This document shows, in pieces, positions 34,071 to 44,161 of a DNA stretch of 64,000 nt (the stretch's first letter is position 1; each line of letters starts with the position of its first letter). Below the pieces are notes generated by a model. That model made no database searches, was not told where the DNA came from, and was given only the letters and a program-made list of their open reading frames with translations. The translations under genes and the position numbers were made by a program. Source of the DNA: DSXH01 sp964532065 (GTDB lineage: Bacteria > Bacteroidota > Ignavibacteria > Ignavibacteriales > Melioribacteraceae); NCBI GenBank assembly GCA_964532065.1, contig CAZHHG010000006.1, forward strand, positions 16,710-80,709, in the 5' to 3' direction.

Positions 34071-35703
34071 TATAGATTACAAACTTGCCCTTTTTTATAA
34101 TATCGCCGCTTTTTACAATGTAAATATAAACACCGGATTTCAATTTACTTCCATTATGGTATTTAGGATTCCATAAAAGAACTTTCTTATCGGAAGCGAC
34201 TATCCTCTCCTCGCCGCTGAAAACAAGATCCATATCCGGTGAATAGACGTTGAGTAGAGCATATGCGTCATCAGTATCCCCGGCGGGGAAATAAATAAAA
34301 GAATCTTTAGAATATCTGAACGGCTGCGGGAATGCATAATCGATTTCGGTTGTTGAAATAAAATCAATTGGTGAATTATTAAAAATATTTATCTCCGAGA
34401 GGAGAAATGAGTTGTCGCTTTCGAGATTTGAAAAGTAGCCGTCCCGTATCTTCCTGAAACCGGACCCCGCCTGATTCGACAGGCTGTATTTAAAGGGGAG
34501 TGTTTTTGTAATATCATTTACTCCGTTCACCAAATCGGAATTGGCGATTATTGCATAAAATGTGTCGGCTGCCGAGGAATTATCATAGAACATTAGGTAA
34601 TTGAGTGAGACAGGATTTGTAGAAATATTAACCTGTGATACCGGTTTGGTGAAAGGCATCGTCATAAATGGATTAATCCCCGGATAGTTTTGAGCCTCTT
34701 CAAAATATTTGCCGGGCACAGCTTTGCTTCCTGTAAAATAGAGCCACTGACCGAAGAGGCTGAATTCATTTTTAAACATCGAGCCGGATTCGGCTATTGC
34801 CTCGGCAATTGCATTGAGTGCTCTCTTATCTTTCATCAACTCCCAGATTCTTCTAAGAATTCCGAAACCAAATCTTTCTTTGACGAAAATATTCCAGACT
34901 GCCAGGTCGTATCCGTCGGTTACCCATTTTCTTCCAAAAGATCTTTGAGGATTATCAGTATACGAGTGAATATAATAGTAATAATCATTGATCGAATCGA
35001 AAACAAATTCCTCCATCGCCGTAGAAGCTAGTTCATTATAGAAACTATCTGAAGAACGGTAAATGTAATTTCCGGCATGGATGGCATGATGCATTTCATG
35101 CGCGACGGTCACCCGGGCACCGTTGATCCCTTTAGTATAAACGGAAGAAAAATCGTTATCTATCACCATAAAGCTGGTCCATCTTCCATTTCCTAATTCA
35201 GTTTCTGTTTCAGTATAACCATAAACGCCACTACCGGGATTGCCGACTATATAAATATCGTAAAGATCATCTCCCCCGGCTCCTGAATCCGTAGGCGGTG
35301 CCGGATAACCTAATTTAAGAACCTGAAAATTATACGAGGAATCTACTGCTTTAGCCAGATCGCTTAAGCTGTATACCGGCGATTCCGGTCCGCTTTTTCT
35401 AAAATGAATTCTGAATTTACCGGAGGGAGTAACAAAGCTTGTATCGGAACCGGGACGGTTTAAAAACCCTGCTAGCACTTCCTGCTGTTTTTGAGTGAAT
35501 CTGTTGAAGTGGGTCTTTACTTCGTTAACTAATCCGAATCCGCATTTAACAGGAATCTTGTCAACTGTTGTATGATACTTATCTTTACCCGTAAGAGAAG
35601 AAGTTCTGATACTCATGAATTCATTGTAAAGCGAATCCAGATTCTGAGCTTTCAAAGTAATGGTTGCAAATAATATGAGTATTAATCCGGAAAATTTTAT
35701 CAT
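34063..35703 (-). CDS. Secreted zinc metalloprotease (HExxH), MXAN_6640-like
   Basis: A 546-residue secreted protein with a signal peptide ending TLKAQ. The zinc motif is HEMHHAIH near residue 203, followed by a Glu-rich stretch (NELASTAMEEFVFD) that may hold the third ligand. This layout resembles MXAN_6640-type putative metalloproteases. The last 90 residues contain a beta-rich segment (KKVLLWNPKYHNGSKLKSGVYIYIVKSG) that looks like a sorting tail, though weaker than in the other T9SS cargoes. It overlaps both neighbours, the FG-GAP gene by four bases and ccmA by eight. Confidence 0.75.
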   Translation of the reverse strand: MIKFSGLILILFATITLKAQNLDSLYNEFMSIRTSSLTGKDKYHTTVDKIPVKCGFGLVNEVKTHFNRFTQKQQEVLAGFLNRPGSDTSFVTPSGKFRIHFRKSGPESPVYSLSDLAKAVDSSYNFQVLKLGYPAPPTDSGAGGDDLYDIYIVGNPGSGVYGYTETETELGNGRWTSFMVIDNDFSSVYTKGINGARVTVAHEMHHAIHAGNYIYRSSDSFYNELASTAMEEFVFDSINDYYYYIHSYTDNPQRSFGRKWVTDGYDLAVWNIFVKERFGFGILRRIWELMKDKRALNAIAEAIAESGSMFKNEFSLFGQWLYFTGSKAVPGKYFEEAQNYPGINPFMTMPFTKPVSQVNISTNPVSLNYLMFYDNSSAADTFYAIIANSDLVNGVNDITKTLPFKYSLSNQAGSGFRKIRDGYFSNLESDNSFLLSEINIFNNSPIDFISTTEIDYAFPQPFRYSKDSFIYFPAGDTDDAYALLNVYSPDMDLVFSGEERIVASDKKVLLWNPKYHNGSKLKSGVYIYIVKSGDIIKKGKFVIYND

Positions 35704-37796
35704 TTAATCTGTTCTATTTTAATAAGATTGTCGGAATTATCGGTGTAAATAAAAAAATCATTCCTGTTATTTAATTTATCGACAATATAACTATTGATAG
35801 TCTTTGATTCAAAAACATCCCCTGAACTTAATTCCCGGCTTTGAATATTAATATTTACCCTTCTTACTTTTCCTTTCCTGCGGTCGTAAAGAAAGAGACT
35901 ATTCTGATCGTCATCATCCAGGTAGATCATTGAACCTGGCGAGGGCTGAAAGTCACCCAGTTTAATTCTACCGCTCCATCTTAAAGTGAATAGACTGAGT
36001 TCAGTGTTGTTTTCAATACTCATAAAAGCCGCTACAGTATTTTCTGTGCGGATTCTGTCGTCAAAACTTTTTACTTCCAAAAGAGGATTAAATCCTTCCG
36101 GGATTCTTCTGTTTGAAAGGATTTCCTTACCAAGTACTTTTCTATTATAAACTGTTTTAAATAGAGTAAGATTTTCTTTTTCCCTACTGAAATGAAAAAT
36201 CTCTTTATATAAATTGAATGCAAGGGTTGCATTAAAGACATTCTCCGCAACCTCATCCACACCGGCGTTCAAATATCTGAAATCCCTGAATTCAAATTGT
36301 TCTATAAAGAGTTTACGATCCTTTCCTGAAAGGAGAAAAATAGTCTGCCTGTCTTTTACCCTGTCGCTCGTAATCTTAAGATCGTATATCGGTCCTGTTG
36401 CGTATAAAAATCTTTTTGAGAATTGCAGTTTCGGGTAACTGATTCTGAGCAATTCAATAAGGTTTGACCCCTCCGAATAGAAATAAAATGTTTTGTGATC
36501 TTTGCTGGTCTCATCAACTACTACATTTTTATAATCCTGCGCTACCGGAATTGAAAAATATGTATCGTAAGGTCTTTTCCTGGATTCTAAAAAATTTATT
36601 TTCAGATCATCTTTATCGAGAAAGAAAATTCCTTTGCTCTTATAAACAGGAAGATTGTAAGTTCCGATGATTGTCGGACTAGTACCAAGAGCAATTGAAG
36701 CATTACCAGTTTCAGTAATCCGTTCCAGTTGATAAATTCTACCCTCAGAGTTAAGCAAAGCCAGTTTTCTACCGTCCCGATCGATATAACCGGACAAATC
36801 CACGAGGCCTTTTCTTTGGAAGTAGGTAACCGGCGGGAAGAATTCCTCCGAACTTTTCGCATAGGAAATAAAAAGTTTTCCTGTTCCAATATTTATGTAG
36901 GCAACATCGTTGAATCCGTCACCGTTAAAATCGAGTATTGTAAACCGGTCCGGGGGCAGAGGTGTTTTTAATACAAATCTCTTTTCGAATGACGAGACTG
37001 AATCGCCAAGCAACACTTCGAAACCATCTTTGGTAGTAAAGACAAGATCATTAAAACCATTGCTGTTAAAATCCGCCACCCTGAATTCATTTAGTCCGCT
37101 TTGTAATCCGATTGACCGTGAAGGACGGAAGTTACCCGACCTATCGTTGTAGAAAAGAATCAATGAATTTTTAAGCAGGTTTAATGCCACAATATCCTGA
37201 TAGCCGTCGAAATCGAGATCAAAAAACTTTGAACACGAATAGATCTGCTCGTTATCAACAGAGGTTTCAGTTAATTTATTTTTTTCTTCTTTTAATAATG
37301 ATATTCCTTTAAAACTACTTCCCGAGACCAGTATCTGGAATTTCCTGTTATTCTGCGGGTCCGCAACATCCATGCTCGAAGGGTACGATTCAAATTTTAT
37401 CTTCAATTGGACCGAAGGTACACCGGAACGATTGATAATTACAAATCCGGCTTCTCTATCTTTTCTTGAAATGAATGCGAATTTTCTGCTCCTTACCTGT
37501 TCCGGGCCCGCGGGGATCAGATCATAAAATGAAACCGAAGTAAACCTTCCGCCGGGAGAGGAAAATTCATTTTTATTACGTGTTTGAACCGAGAATTTTT
37601 TATTAACCTGATCCGATAAGATAAAATCGCGCCATCCGTCGGAGTTGATATCGAACGGAAAAATTCTGGTCTGATTTTTTGAAGTCGCAAACTCCTGATA
37701 TCCGCAGAAACCGTTCAACGGAATTTGCGCGGACAATTCTGAGGTTATTAGAAATATTAATAAGAATGAAATGCTAAATATTCGGCCTGCTTTCAA
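35700..37796 (-). CDS. Secreted FG-GAP/VCBS repeat beta-propeller protein
   Basis: A large exported protein, about 698 residues from the start chosen. Repeats with Asp-rich calcium loops are seen (FDINSDGWRDFI, LDFDGYQDIV, ADFNSNGFNDLV, LDFNGDGFNDVAYI), as in FG-GAP propellers. The frame is open to an ATG at 37901, but that would put an acidic segment in front of the signal peptide and overlap the thioesterase gene by over 100 bases. A TTG at 37796 gives a clean signal peptide ending SELSAQ and a 23-base overlap. It is probably a surface protein. Its end overlaps the metalloprotease gene by four bases. Confidence 0.75.
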   Translation of the reverse strand: MKAGRIFSISFLLIFLITSELSAQIPLNGFCGYQEFATSKNQTRIFPFDINSDGWRDFILSDQVNKKFSVQTRNKNEFSSPGGRFTSVSFYDLIPAGPEQVRSRKFAFISRKDREAGFVIINRSGVPSVQLKIKFESYPSSMDVADPQNNRKFQILVSGSSFKGISLLKEEKNKLTETSVDNEQIYSCSKFFDLDFDGYQDIVALNLLKNSLILFYNDRSGNFRPSRSIGLQSGLNEFRVADFNSNGFNDLVFTTKDGFEVLLGDSVSSFEKRFVLKTPLPPDRFTILDFNGDGFNDVAYINIGTGKLFISYAKSSEEFFPPVTYFQRKGLVDLSGYIDRDGRKLALLNSEGRIYQLERITETGNASIALGTSPTIIGTYNLPVYKSKGIFFLDKDDLKINFLESRKRPYDTYFSIPVAQDYKNVVVDETSKDHKTFYFYSEGSNLIELLRISYPKLQFSKRFLYATGPIYDLKITSDRVKDRQTIFLLSGKDRKLFIEQFEFRDFRYLNAGVDEVAENVFNATLAFNLYKEIFHFSREKENLTLFKTVYNRKVLGKEILSNRRIPEGFNPLLEVKSFDDRIRTENTVAAFMSIENNTELSLFTLRWSGRIKLGDFQPSPGSMIYLDDDDQNSLFLYDRRKGKVRRVNINIQSRELSSGDVFESKTINSYIVDKLNNRNDFFIYTDNSDNLIKIEQIK

Positions 37797-38262
37797 GTCG
37801 GGCTTTTCTTCTATTAAGTGCATCTTCAAACCGGCGTTTCTCTTCGTCTGATTCCGGCACAATTTCGAATGTATCAACTGGTTTTCCATTTTCATCAACA
37901 CTTACAAAAGTCAAATATGCAGAATTTGAGTGAATTTTTTTCCCTTCTACATACGACTCGGTAAAAACTTTAACCCCGACCTCCATAGAAGTTTTGAAGG
38001 CTCTATTAACCGAGGCGATCAAAGTTACAACATTTCCAAGTTTAATTGGATGATGAAAGTCAATCCTGTCTACCGACGCCGTAACACAAACGCGCTGGGA
38101 GTGTTTAGCAGAAGCGAGAGCGGCGCATATATCAATCCAGTGCATCAGCTGCCCGCCCAGAAGATTGCCGAGCTGATTTGTATGGTTGGGCAGAACAAGT
38201 TCTGTCATCGTAACAACCGATTCGTTTACAAACTTACTTCTTCTTTTCTGAGTTGTACTCAT
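37774..38262 (-). CDS. Acyl-CoA thioesterase, hotdog fold (YciA type)
   Basis: A 162-residue single-hotdog protein. The segments PNHTNQLGNLLGGQLMHWID and VDRIDFHHPIKLGNVV are typical of cytosolic acyl-CoA thioesterases such as YciA/BACH. It hydrolyses acyl-CoA to free acid and CoA; chain preference is not readable. It has no signal peptide and overlaps the bamD stop by four bases. The C-terminal 25 residues are highly charged. Confidence 0.88.
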   Translation of the reverse strand: MSTTQKRRSKFVNESVVTMTELVLPNHTNQLGNLLGGQLMHWIDICAALASAKHSQRVCVTASVDRIDFHHPIKLGNVVTLIASVNRAFKTSMEVGVKVFTESYVEGKKIHSNSAYLTFVSVDENGKPVDTFEIVPESDEEKRRFEDALNRRKARLESRPNI

Positions 38263-39011
38263 TTATTCGTCAATCCTGTTTCAATGCTTTGCAGTTCACC
38301 TGCATTCGGATGATCGGGATACCGGCTCAGAAAGAGGGCAATATCGGCAAGCGCTTCATTATTCATCCCTTTCTTAACTTCGATCTTTATCTTGTTGTAT
38401 AACGCAACCGGGGCATACTTAGTATCGTGAAACGACTCTGTTACATAAGTATAATATTTCAAAGCCGCGTATTCATATTCCATTTTCTCGTAAATCAATC
38501 CGCTCTGGTATTCCTTTTCTGCAAGACGTTCATTCATCTCTTTTATTTTCATTTCAGCCTGTTCAACTTTCGGACTGGCCGGGAAGAAATCTATGAATGC
38601 CTGAAATTCTTCGATTGCTTTTTTTGTATATGCCTGATCGAGAGGATAACCCGGAGCCAACTGGTAATAGGACTCGCCCAGCATAAACTGTGCGTCGGGT
38701 ACGAATGAGCTTGCAGGAGTATTGCGAATCAGCTTGCTGAATTCATATGCGGCAAGTAGAAACTGTTCCCTGTTGAAATACGTCATTCCAAGATAATACT
38801 GTGCATCATCACTTACCGAGCTGCCGGGATACTGAAGTATTATATTCTGAAACTCCGCGATTGCCACTTCATAATCTTCATCGTTATATAATTCCATCAC
38901 ATAATTAAAATAATCTTCCGGAGTCATTTGTGAAGTATCTACAGTGGAAGAACATGCCGCAAATAATAATAGAATAAAGGTTATGGAAAAGTACTTTATT
39001 TGATTTCTCAA
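38259..39011 (-). CDS. bamD: Outer membrane assembly lipoprotein BamD
   Basis: A 250-residue lipoprotein with lipobox LLLFAAC and five TPR-like repeats, as in BamD/YfiO: YVMELYNDEDYEVAIAEFQN, DAQYYLGMTYFNREQF, DAQFMLGESYYQLAPG and later copies. BamD is part of the machine that inserts outer membrane beta-barrels. It is the first gene of a tightly packed minus-strand run (bamD, thioesterase, FG-GAP, metalloprotease, ccmA, ccmB). Confidence 0.88.
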   Translation of the reverse strand: MRNQIKYFSITFILLLFAACSSTVDTSQMTPEDYFNYVMELYNDEDYEVAIAEFQNIILQYPGSSVSDDAQYYLGMTYFNREQFLLAAYEFSKLIRNTPASSFVPDAQFMLGESYYQLAPGYPLDQAYTKKAIEEFQAFIDFFPASPKVEQAEMKIKEMNERLAEKEYQSGLIYEKMEYEYAALKYYTYVTESFHDTKYAPVALYNKIKIEVKKGMNNEALADIALFLSRYPDHPNAGELQSIETGLTNK

Positions 39012-39110
39012 AAACTGCTCCCAATTAAAAATTCGAGTTGTAAAAATAAGTAAAAATGAATAGCCGTGAAATACTGCAATCTGAATACTGGAGGGATTTC
39101 AACGAAATAT

Positions 39111-39701
39111 TCATTTACTTCTGACTGTGAAAAATAAAATAATTGTAACGATTAAAGTCCCAACCACGATAATTGGTTCCAGAAGGTTCGAAAAAAGGGG
39201 AATTTCGGGGATTGTCCCCCTTGTGAAAGGTATAGATTGGTCCTCTATTTCCGCAATCCTGTCCAATTCAACATTATCACTTAAAGATTCATTCAGCGGG
39301 ATCGAAACTACTCCATCCGGACCGGTTAGCAGAACAATTCCTTCAAAAAAAACATTTCTTTTTACCATCAGATCCCCGAAAAAACCGTCTTTAAAAGGAT
39401 CGGCATATTCAACTTTGATGTTCTGAATCGAATACTCAAGGGAGACTTTACTTCCGGATCCATCGAACTTATACCCGGCTCTTATAAGATTATCTGCAAT
39501 TCTGGATTTTAGGAAATCATAGGAATCGGGTGAGGTGTAAGAAAAATCCGAAATCTTTTCTCTGTCTGAAACCATTGAATCGATTTTAGAAATTGAATTT
39601 GCGATTAGCTGATAAACAACATCAAGATTGGTCTTATGCTGGGGAAGGACCGTTGAATTACTTAAGATAAGCGCAAAGAAAATTAAAAAAATTCTTTTCA
39701 A
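39111..39701 (-). CDS. Exported hypothetical protein with C-terminal membrane anchor
   Basis: A 196-residue protein with a signal peptide ending VLPQ, a soluble alpha-beta region and one hydrophobic C-terminal helix (PIIVVGTLIVTIILFF) followed by a few basic residues, so it is probably held in the membrane with its body in the periplasm. No family recognised. Both flanks have short A+T-rich gaps, so it may be a single-gene unit. Confidence 0.7.
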   Translation of the reverse strand: MKRIFLIFFALILSNSTVLPQHKTNLDVVYQLIANSISKIDSMVSDREKISDFSYTSPDSYDFLKSRIADNLIRAGYKFDGSGSKVSLEYSIQNIKVEYADPFKDGFFGDLMVKRNVFFEGIVLLTGPDGVVSIPLNESLSDNVELDRIAEIEDQSIPFTRGTIPEIPLFSNLLEPIIVVGTLIVTIILFFTVRSK

Positions 39702-39815
39702 ACAATTCCATCGTCAATTTGTAATGGTTCAAATTATAGAATCATTCGTGGAATATCAAACGAAAGATGATTAAAAGAAATCCGCCGCCCGGTACATGGA
39801 CGGCGGATAAAAAGA

Positions 39816-40679
39816 TTACCTTCTACCCGCAGCAATTTCCTTCAAACGTTCAATTCTTTCCTCAATCGGAGGATGAGTTGAAAAGAGTTTCATCATAGAA
39901 CGGGCGCTGAGCGGATTAACTATAAACATATGAGCGGAAGATGCGCCTGCGTGAGCCATCGGAAGCATTTCATTAGCCTGATTCAGTTTACTCAACGCAT
40001 TGGCCAGCCCCATCGGTTTACCGGATATTTTAGCGCCGCCTTCATCAGCCATATATTCCCTCGATCTTGAAATCGCCATCTGAATCAACACGGCCGCAAT
40101 AGGTGCAACTATTAGAAGAGCTAATTCATAGAAAATATTTCCGCCGCGGTCGTTGTCGTCTCTGCTGCTGCCGCCGAACATAGCTGCGTAACCGGCCATA
40201 CGGGCAAGAAAAGTAATAGTGCCTACGAGAGTTGCGGCTATAGTACCGACCAGAATATCCCTGTTGCGTATGTGAGAAAGCTCGTGAGCAATAACTCCTT
40301 CGAGTTCCTCCCTGTTAAGAATTTTCATAATTCCGGTAGTAACGGCAACAGCTCCGTTTTGAGGATTCCTTCCGGTAGCAAATGCGTTTGGCGTAGGATT
40401 CTCCATAATATATACTTTTGGCATCGGGAGTTCGGCTCTGGATGCAAGTTTTTCAACCATATCATATAATTGAGGCTGATCTTCACGGGTTACCTGCCGG
40501 GCGCGGTACATCGTAAGGACGATCTTGTCAGAAAACCAGTAAGCCCCGAAATTCATTACAAGAGAAATTACGAAAGCCATCATCAGACCCTGCTGGCCGC
40601 CGAGTACGCTTCCAACGAAGAGGAAGAGTACCATCATAATTGTCATAAGAATAACGGTTTTAAATCCGTTCATATTCAC
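39816..40679 (-). CDS. htpX: M48 zinc protease HtpX
   Basis: A 287-residue inner membrane metalloprotease. Two N-terminal helices (about 8-45) and two more (about 150-210) flank the active site HELSHIRNRD near residue 140, with the third ligand Glu in SREYMADEGGAK. It degrades or quality-controls membrane proteins. The family motif NPTPNAFATGRNP is present. It is divergent from porQ. Confidence 0.95.
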   Translation of the reverse strand: MNMNGFKTVILMTIMMVLFLFVGSVLGGQQGLMMAFVISLVMNFGAYWFSDKIVLTMYRARQVTREDQPQLYDMVEKLASRAELPMPKVYIMENPTPNAFATGRNPQNGAVAVTTGIMKILNREELEGVIAHELSHIRNRDILVGTIAATLVGTITFLARMAGYAAMFGGSSRDDNDRGGNIFYELALLIVAPIAAVLIQMAISRSREYMADEGGAKISGKPMGLANALSKLNQANEMLPMAHAGASSAHMFIVNPLSARSMMKLFSTHPPIEERIERLKEIAAGRR

Positions 40680-40850
40680 TCCTTTTTTTTCCGTTTCAAA
40701 TTTATCTAAACTTTGACAAATGTAACAGAAACCGGATAATAAATGTTCCTCGGATTAACTTATCCGATAGAAGGATCGCACGGGTCTAAAATCAGTACCT
40801 TGCCTTTATAATCAATAATCTTTAAAATCGTGCGTCAATTTGGAAGAAAT

Positions 40851-41774
40851 ATGAAAAAACTCTGGTTTTTATTCTTTTTTATTACGGCATCTATATATCC
40901 GCAAAGCACATATAAATTTCTTAATCTGGATACTTCCCCCCGCGCTGCCGCATTAGCCGGGAGTTTTGTATCGAATAATGACGATCCTAACGTAATTTTT
41001 TATAACCCGGCGGGCATCAACTTTCTGACAGAGTCGCCAATCTCATTCTCTTTTCTTAAACACCTGATGGATATTAATTCGGCTTCGATAGTCTATTCAC
41101 GTGAGTTCGAGAATATCGGCCGGTTCTCTGCGGCTGTTCAATACATTAATTACGGTGAATTTACTAAAGCAGATGCGAACGGAATGACATACGGCAATTT
41201 CGGCGCGGGTGATGTTGCTTTTATTCTGGGATACGGAAATAAACTTGATCAGGATTTTTATTACGGTGCGAATATTAAATTTATTTATTCCGGTATTGAA
41301 GATTACTCATCTTCGGCCGTCGCGTTCGATTTGGGATTGCATTACGAGCTAGCGGAATCAAAATGGAATTTCGGTTTTTCAATATTGAATTTAGGAGGAC
41401 AGCTATCTTCCTACTTCGATAGTAAAGAGGAATTACCGCTTGATATCCGTCTCGGATTTTCCAAGCAGCTCGAAAATCTCCCTTTCAGATTCTACTGGTC
41501 GTTCAATAAACTGAATGAAAACCAGGAGACTTTTTTCGACCGATTTAAGCAGATAACGATCGGGGGAGAATTTAAATTGGGTACCAGTTTCCGGCTCCGA
41601 TTCGGTTATGATAATGAAAAGAGGAAGGAATTCAAGATCGGCTCCACACCGGGTTTAGCCGGATTCAGCCTTGGAATCGGTTTTAATGTAAGCTCTTACG
41701 TAATCGATTATGCTTTTTCCTCGATGGGTTACATCGGCTCACTTCACAGATTCGGAATCTCCACTAAACTTTGA
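40851..41774 (+). CDS. porQ: PorQ-like type IX secretion system protein
   Basis: A 307-residue outer membrane beta-barrel protein of the PorV/PorQ group. The signal peptide ends IYPQ; the mature start TYKFLNLDTSPRAAALAGSF and the NPAGI motif are typical of PorQ. PorQ acts with PorU, PorV and PorZ in the attachment complex of T9SS. The frame opens seven codons earlier, but ATG 40851 has GGAAGAA before it and gives a proper signal peptide. It fits the presence of T9SS cargo proteins at 23674 and 27000. Confidence 0.85.
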   Translation: MKKLWFLFFFITASIYPQSTYKFLNLDTSPRAAALAGSFVSNNDDPNVIFYNPAGINFLTESPISFSFLKHLMDINSASIVYSREFENIGRFSAAVQYINYGEFTKADANGMTYGNFGAGDVAFILGYGNKLDQDFYYGANIKFIYSGIEDYSSSAVAFDLGLHYELAESKWNFGFSILNLGGQLSSYFDSKEELPLDIRLGFSKQLENLPFRFYWSFNKLNENQETFFDRFKQITIGGEFKLGTSFRLRFGYDNEKRKEFKIGSTPGLAGFSLGIGFNVSSYVIDYAFSSMGYIGSLHRFGISTKL

Positions 41775-41798
41775 GAAACGCAGAGCGTAAACTCTTAT

Positions 41799-41819
41799 CT
41801 CCCTATTTTCGATAGGGAG
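41799..41819. terminator. Hairpin after porQ overlapping the TPR gene 3' end
   Basis: Perfect eight-base stem (CTCCCTAT with ATAGGGAG), five-base loop and TTTT on the plus strand: a terminator for porQ that also covers the last codons of the convergent TPR gene. Confidence 0.7.
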
Positions 41820-42951
41820 TTTTAAGATACTGCCTGGCGATGTCGTGAGAATTATTCCGCTCCTTCAGTCGCAGAACCTCATTATAATATTTTACAGCTT
41901 TATCCCTATTACCCAGAAGATCGTATAACTGGCCAAGGTATAACACCGTATTGATTAAAAATCCGGATTCGTTTTCTTTATCGAGTTCACGGGAAAGTTT
42001 TTCGGATATTTCAAAAAAGAAGGCTGCCGAATCCGCAACATTCCTGTTTTTAAACTCCTGGCCGATATAATAGGAAGCTTCTCTTTTATAACGTTTATTA
42101 TATCCCGGCAAACCTTTTTCAGCTTTATTAAAAATATCCCGGAAAGTCTTCACAGCTTCAGAGTAGTTATTCTCTTTTACAAATGTAAGTCCGTAATACT
42201 TCTGAAAGTTCGGATTGTTAGGGAAATCGCGCAGCAAGGCCCTGCCCCATCTTCTCGATTCTTCCATATTCTCTTCGAACTGGAAGTAGAGCTTTTGTAA
42301 AAAGTGCCTCGATTCTACAAGTGTGTACCGACCATTAAGTGCAACGTATTCCAGTTCCTTAAGGCCTTTCTCCTTATCGCCTTTAGGAAAGAAAATCATA
42401 AACGGTTTTACAACCGGATATTTTTTTGGTATAACGTCGGCATAATAGTGATATATTCCGAAGCCGAGCTGAACATCAACATTCTTAGGATCGACTTCGT
42501 ACGATTTGAAAACAAGACTTAAACCGTCCTTACCATCCAGAGCGGCTTTGAACCAGCTCTCTCGAATCGCAAGAAGCTGACCTCTGAATCCGAGCGATCC
42601 ACCTTTGAAAAACATTGCATCCACATTTCTTTCGTTCTTATCCAGGATATCATCACACATATCGATGCAATCCTCAAGCTGATCATAGAATTTATCGTCC
42701 ATGCTTTCGTTGTCGAGGTCGAGAAGAATTCGCCACCAGGTTGTCATTGCTTTAAAGAATTTTCCTGAAGGATGCGTCGGATACTCTTTTTCAATTTTAT
42801 CGAAAGTCCGGTCGGCTTTATCAAACTCGATGCTGTAGATCTGGTTTATACCGGCTTTTACAAGGGAATCGTGTTTAACCCAATTGTAATTTTGGGAAAA
42901 GACAAGTGATGCATTAATAAGAATTATGGTTAAGAAATATCCAGTTTTCAA
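41803..42951 (-). CDS. Exported TPR repeat protein
   Basis: A 382-residue protein with a signal peptide ending LVFSQ and several TPR-like helical pairs (PSGKFFKAMTTWWR, VDVQLGFGIYHYYADVIP, FQKYYGLTFVKENNYSEAVKTF, NTVLYLGQLYDLLGNRDKAVKYYNEVL). It is probably periplasmic and binds other proteins. No enzyme motif. Its 3' end overlaps the porQ terminator. Downstream of its start lies the 501-base gap to the next gene. Confidence 0.8.
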   Translation of the reverse strand: MKTGYFLTIILINASLVFSQNYNWVKHDSLVKAGINQIYSIEFDKADRTFDKIEKEYPTHPSGKFFKAMTTWWRILLDLDNESMDDKFYDQLEDCIDMCDDILDKNERNVDAMFFKGGSLGFRGQLLAIRESWFKAALDGKDGLSLVFKSYEVDPKNVDVQLGFGIYHYYADVIPKKYPVVKPFMIFFPKGDKEKGLKELEYVALNGRYTLVESRHFLQKLYFQFEENMEESRRWGRALLRDFPNNPNFQKYYGLTFVKENNYSEAVKTFRDIFNKAEKGLPGYNKRYKREASYYIGQEFKNRNVADSAAFFFEISEKLSRELDKENESGFLINTVLYLGQLYDLLGNRDKAVKYYNEVLRLKERNNSHDIARQYLKTPYRK

Positions 42952-43452
42952 GCTTCTTTCTCTGTAAATTTTGAAAAGTCCAATTCGAACCTAAAGACTT
43001 AAGAAGTTAATTTCCAATGAAAAAGGAATCACTTACTTGAAATAATTGCTCCTGGTTAATTAATAACTTAAAGAATAGAAATCATTAATTAAACTATCTC
43101 AATTTTCTCAATAAATTTTGTAAAAAGAATCGTTGCTTAAATTAATTACGTTTGCTAAGTTTCTTCCGGCTATAAGGGTATACTCTTCACACTTTTTCAA
43201 TTGAAAATAGTTAGCCCGTCTCAATTTCTCATTTCCGGATCGGCATATTAAATACCGAAAAGATATATGTCATTGCACCTTTGTGGTAAAATGACTTTTT
43301 CCTTTGGCCAATCATTTAAAAACGACCTCATAAGCCAATCCATATTATCATGCCTAATTTTAAAATCGAAGACTAACATAAATTTTTTAGCTGATTATTC
43401 ATTACACGGAAGTCAATTTACCGTTTAACAGTAAGTATTAAGTGGACTTGTT
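42952..43452. other. 501-base A+T-rich intergenic region
   Basis: I see no open frame of useful length, tRNA, strong hairpin or repeat array here. Both flanking genes point away, so it must hold two promoters. Near 43282 there is a CACCTTTG string one base off the TAnnTTTG element, too weak to call. Confidence 0.6.
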
Positions 43453-44151
43453 ATGTACTTCGTGGTAGTTAAGGAAATTTCAACAGGTAGAATTGTTGAT
43501 AAAATGGAGCTATCATCAACAGGAAACATGGTTGAAAGTTTATCACAGTCTGCTCTGCTTACAAAAAGAAATTTTGAGCGGCAATACCCTCCGGAAAACT
43601 ACTCGATCACTTTTGAAAAAGCGGAAAGCTGGGAGGAATTAGAGTCGAAAAATGCCCTGGCTGCCAATGATATTTTTAGAATGACCGGCTCCAGAACCTA
43701 TCAGCTCATTGTCAATATTGCCGCTATAATCGGCGGAACATTTCTAATGTTCATTTTAATGACAGCACGATTAATTTTCACACCAGTCCTTTTTATCACC
43801 GGTATATTCATTCTTTTTATTTACCTGGCTGTGGATTACAGCATCTGGTTTAGCAGAGGAATCCACATGGTTGAAATCGATAATAACGGATTTACAGTTT
43901 ATTACGGAAAAGAAATGATACCGGCCAGAATTGATAAGAAACAAATAACGGGAATAAATTACTTTAAAAAATTTAACAGACGAATCGTAAACGTTTTGCT
44001 TGGAGGCAATTCTGATAATTCGATTCCCGGAGTTACGCTGTTTTCCGGACCACGAATTAGAATTACTGATGAAGCATTTAACGAAGCGGAGTTCAGAGTC
44101 TTTGTAAAACTAATTTACAATTTGAAACCGGACATATATTTCATAAAATAA
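43453..44151 (+). CDS. Membrane protein with two helices and a PH-like domain
   Basis: A 232-residue protein with a cytoplasmic N-terminal 85 residues, two close membrane helices (about 94-136) and a C-terminal 90-residue region (GIHMVEIDNNGFTVYYGKEMIPARIDKKQI) that resembles bacterial PH-like domains. No family certain. It begins a three-gene plus-strand block with the WD40 and TPR proteins (gap of ten bases to the next gene). Base use is more A+T-rich than in most of the window. Confidence 0.65.
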   Translation: MYFVVVKEISTGRIVDKMELSSTGNMVESLSQSALLTKRNFERQYPPENYSITFEKAESWEELESKNALAANDIFRMTGSRTYQLIVNIAAIIGGTFLMFILMTARLIFTPVLFITGIFILFIYLAVDYSIWFSRGIHMVEIDNNGFTVYYGKEMIPARIDKKQITGINYFKKFNRRIVNVLLGGNSDNSIPGVTLFSGPRIRITDEAFNEAEFRVFVKLIYNLKPDIYFIK

Positions 44152-44161
44152 AAGGTGAAAG

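Noticed and set aside
37797..37901. Longer start for the FG-GAP protein
   Set aside because: It would put an acidic segment before the signal peptide and overlap the thioesterase by over 120 bases.
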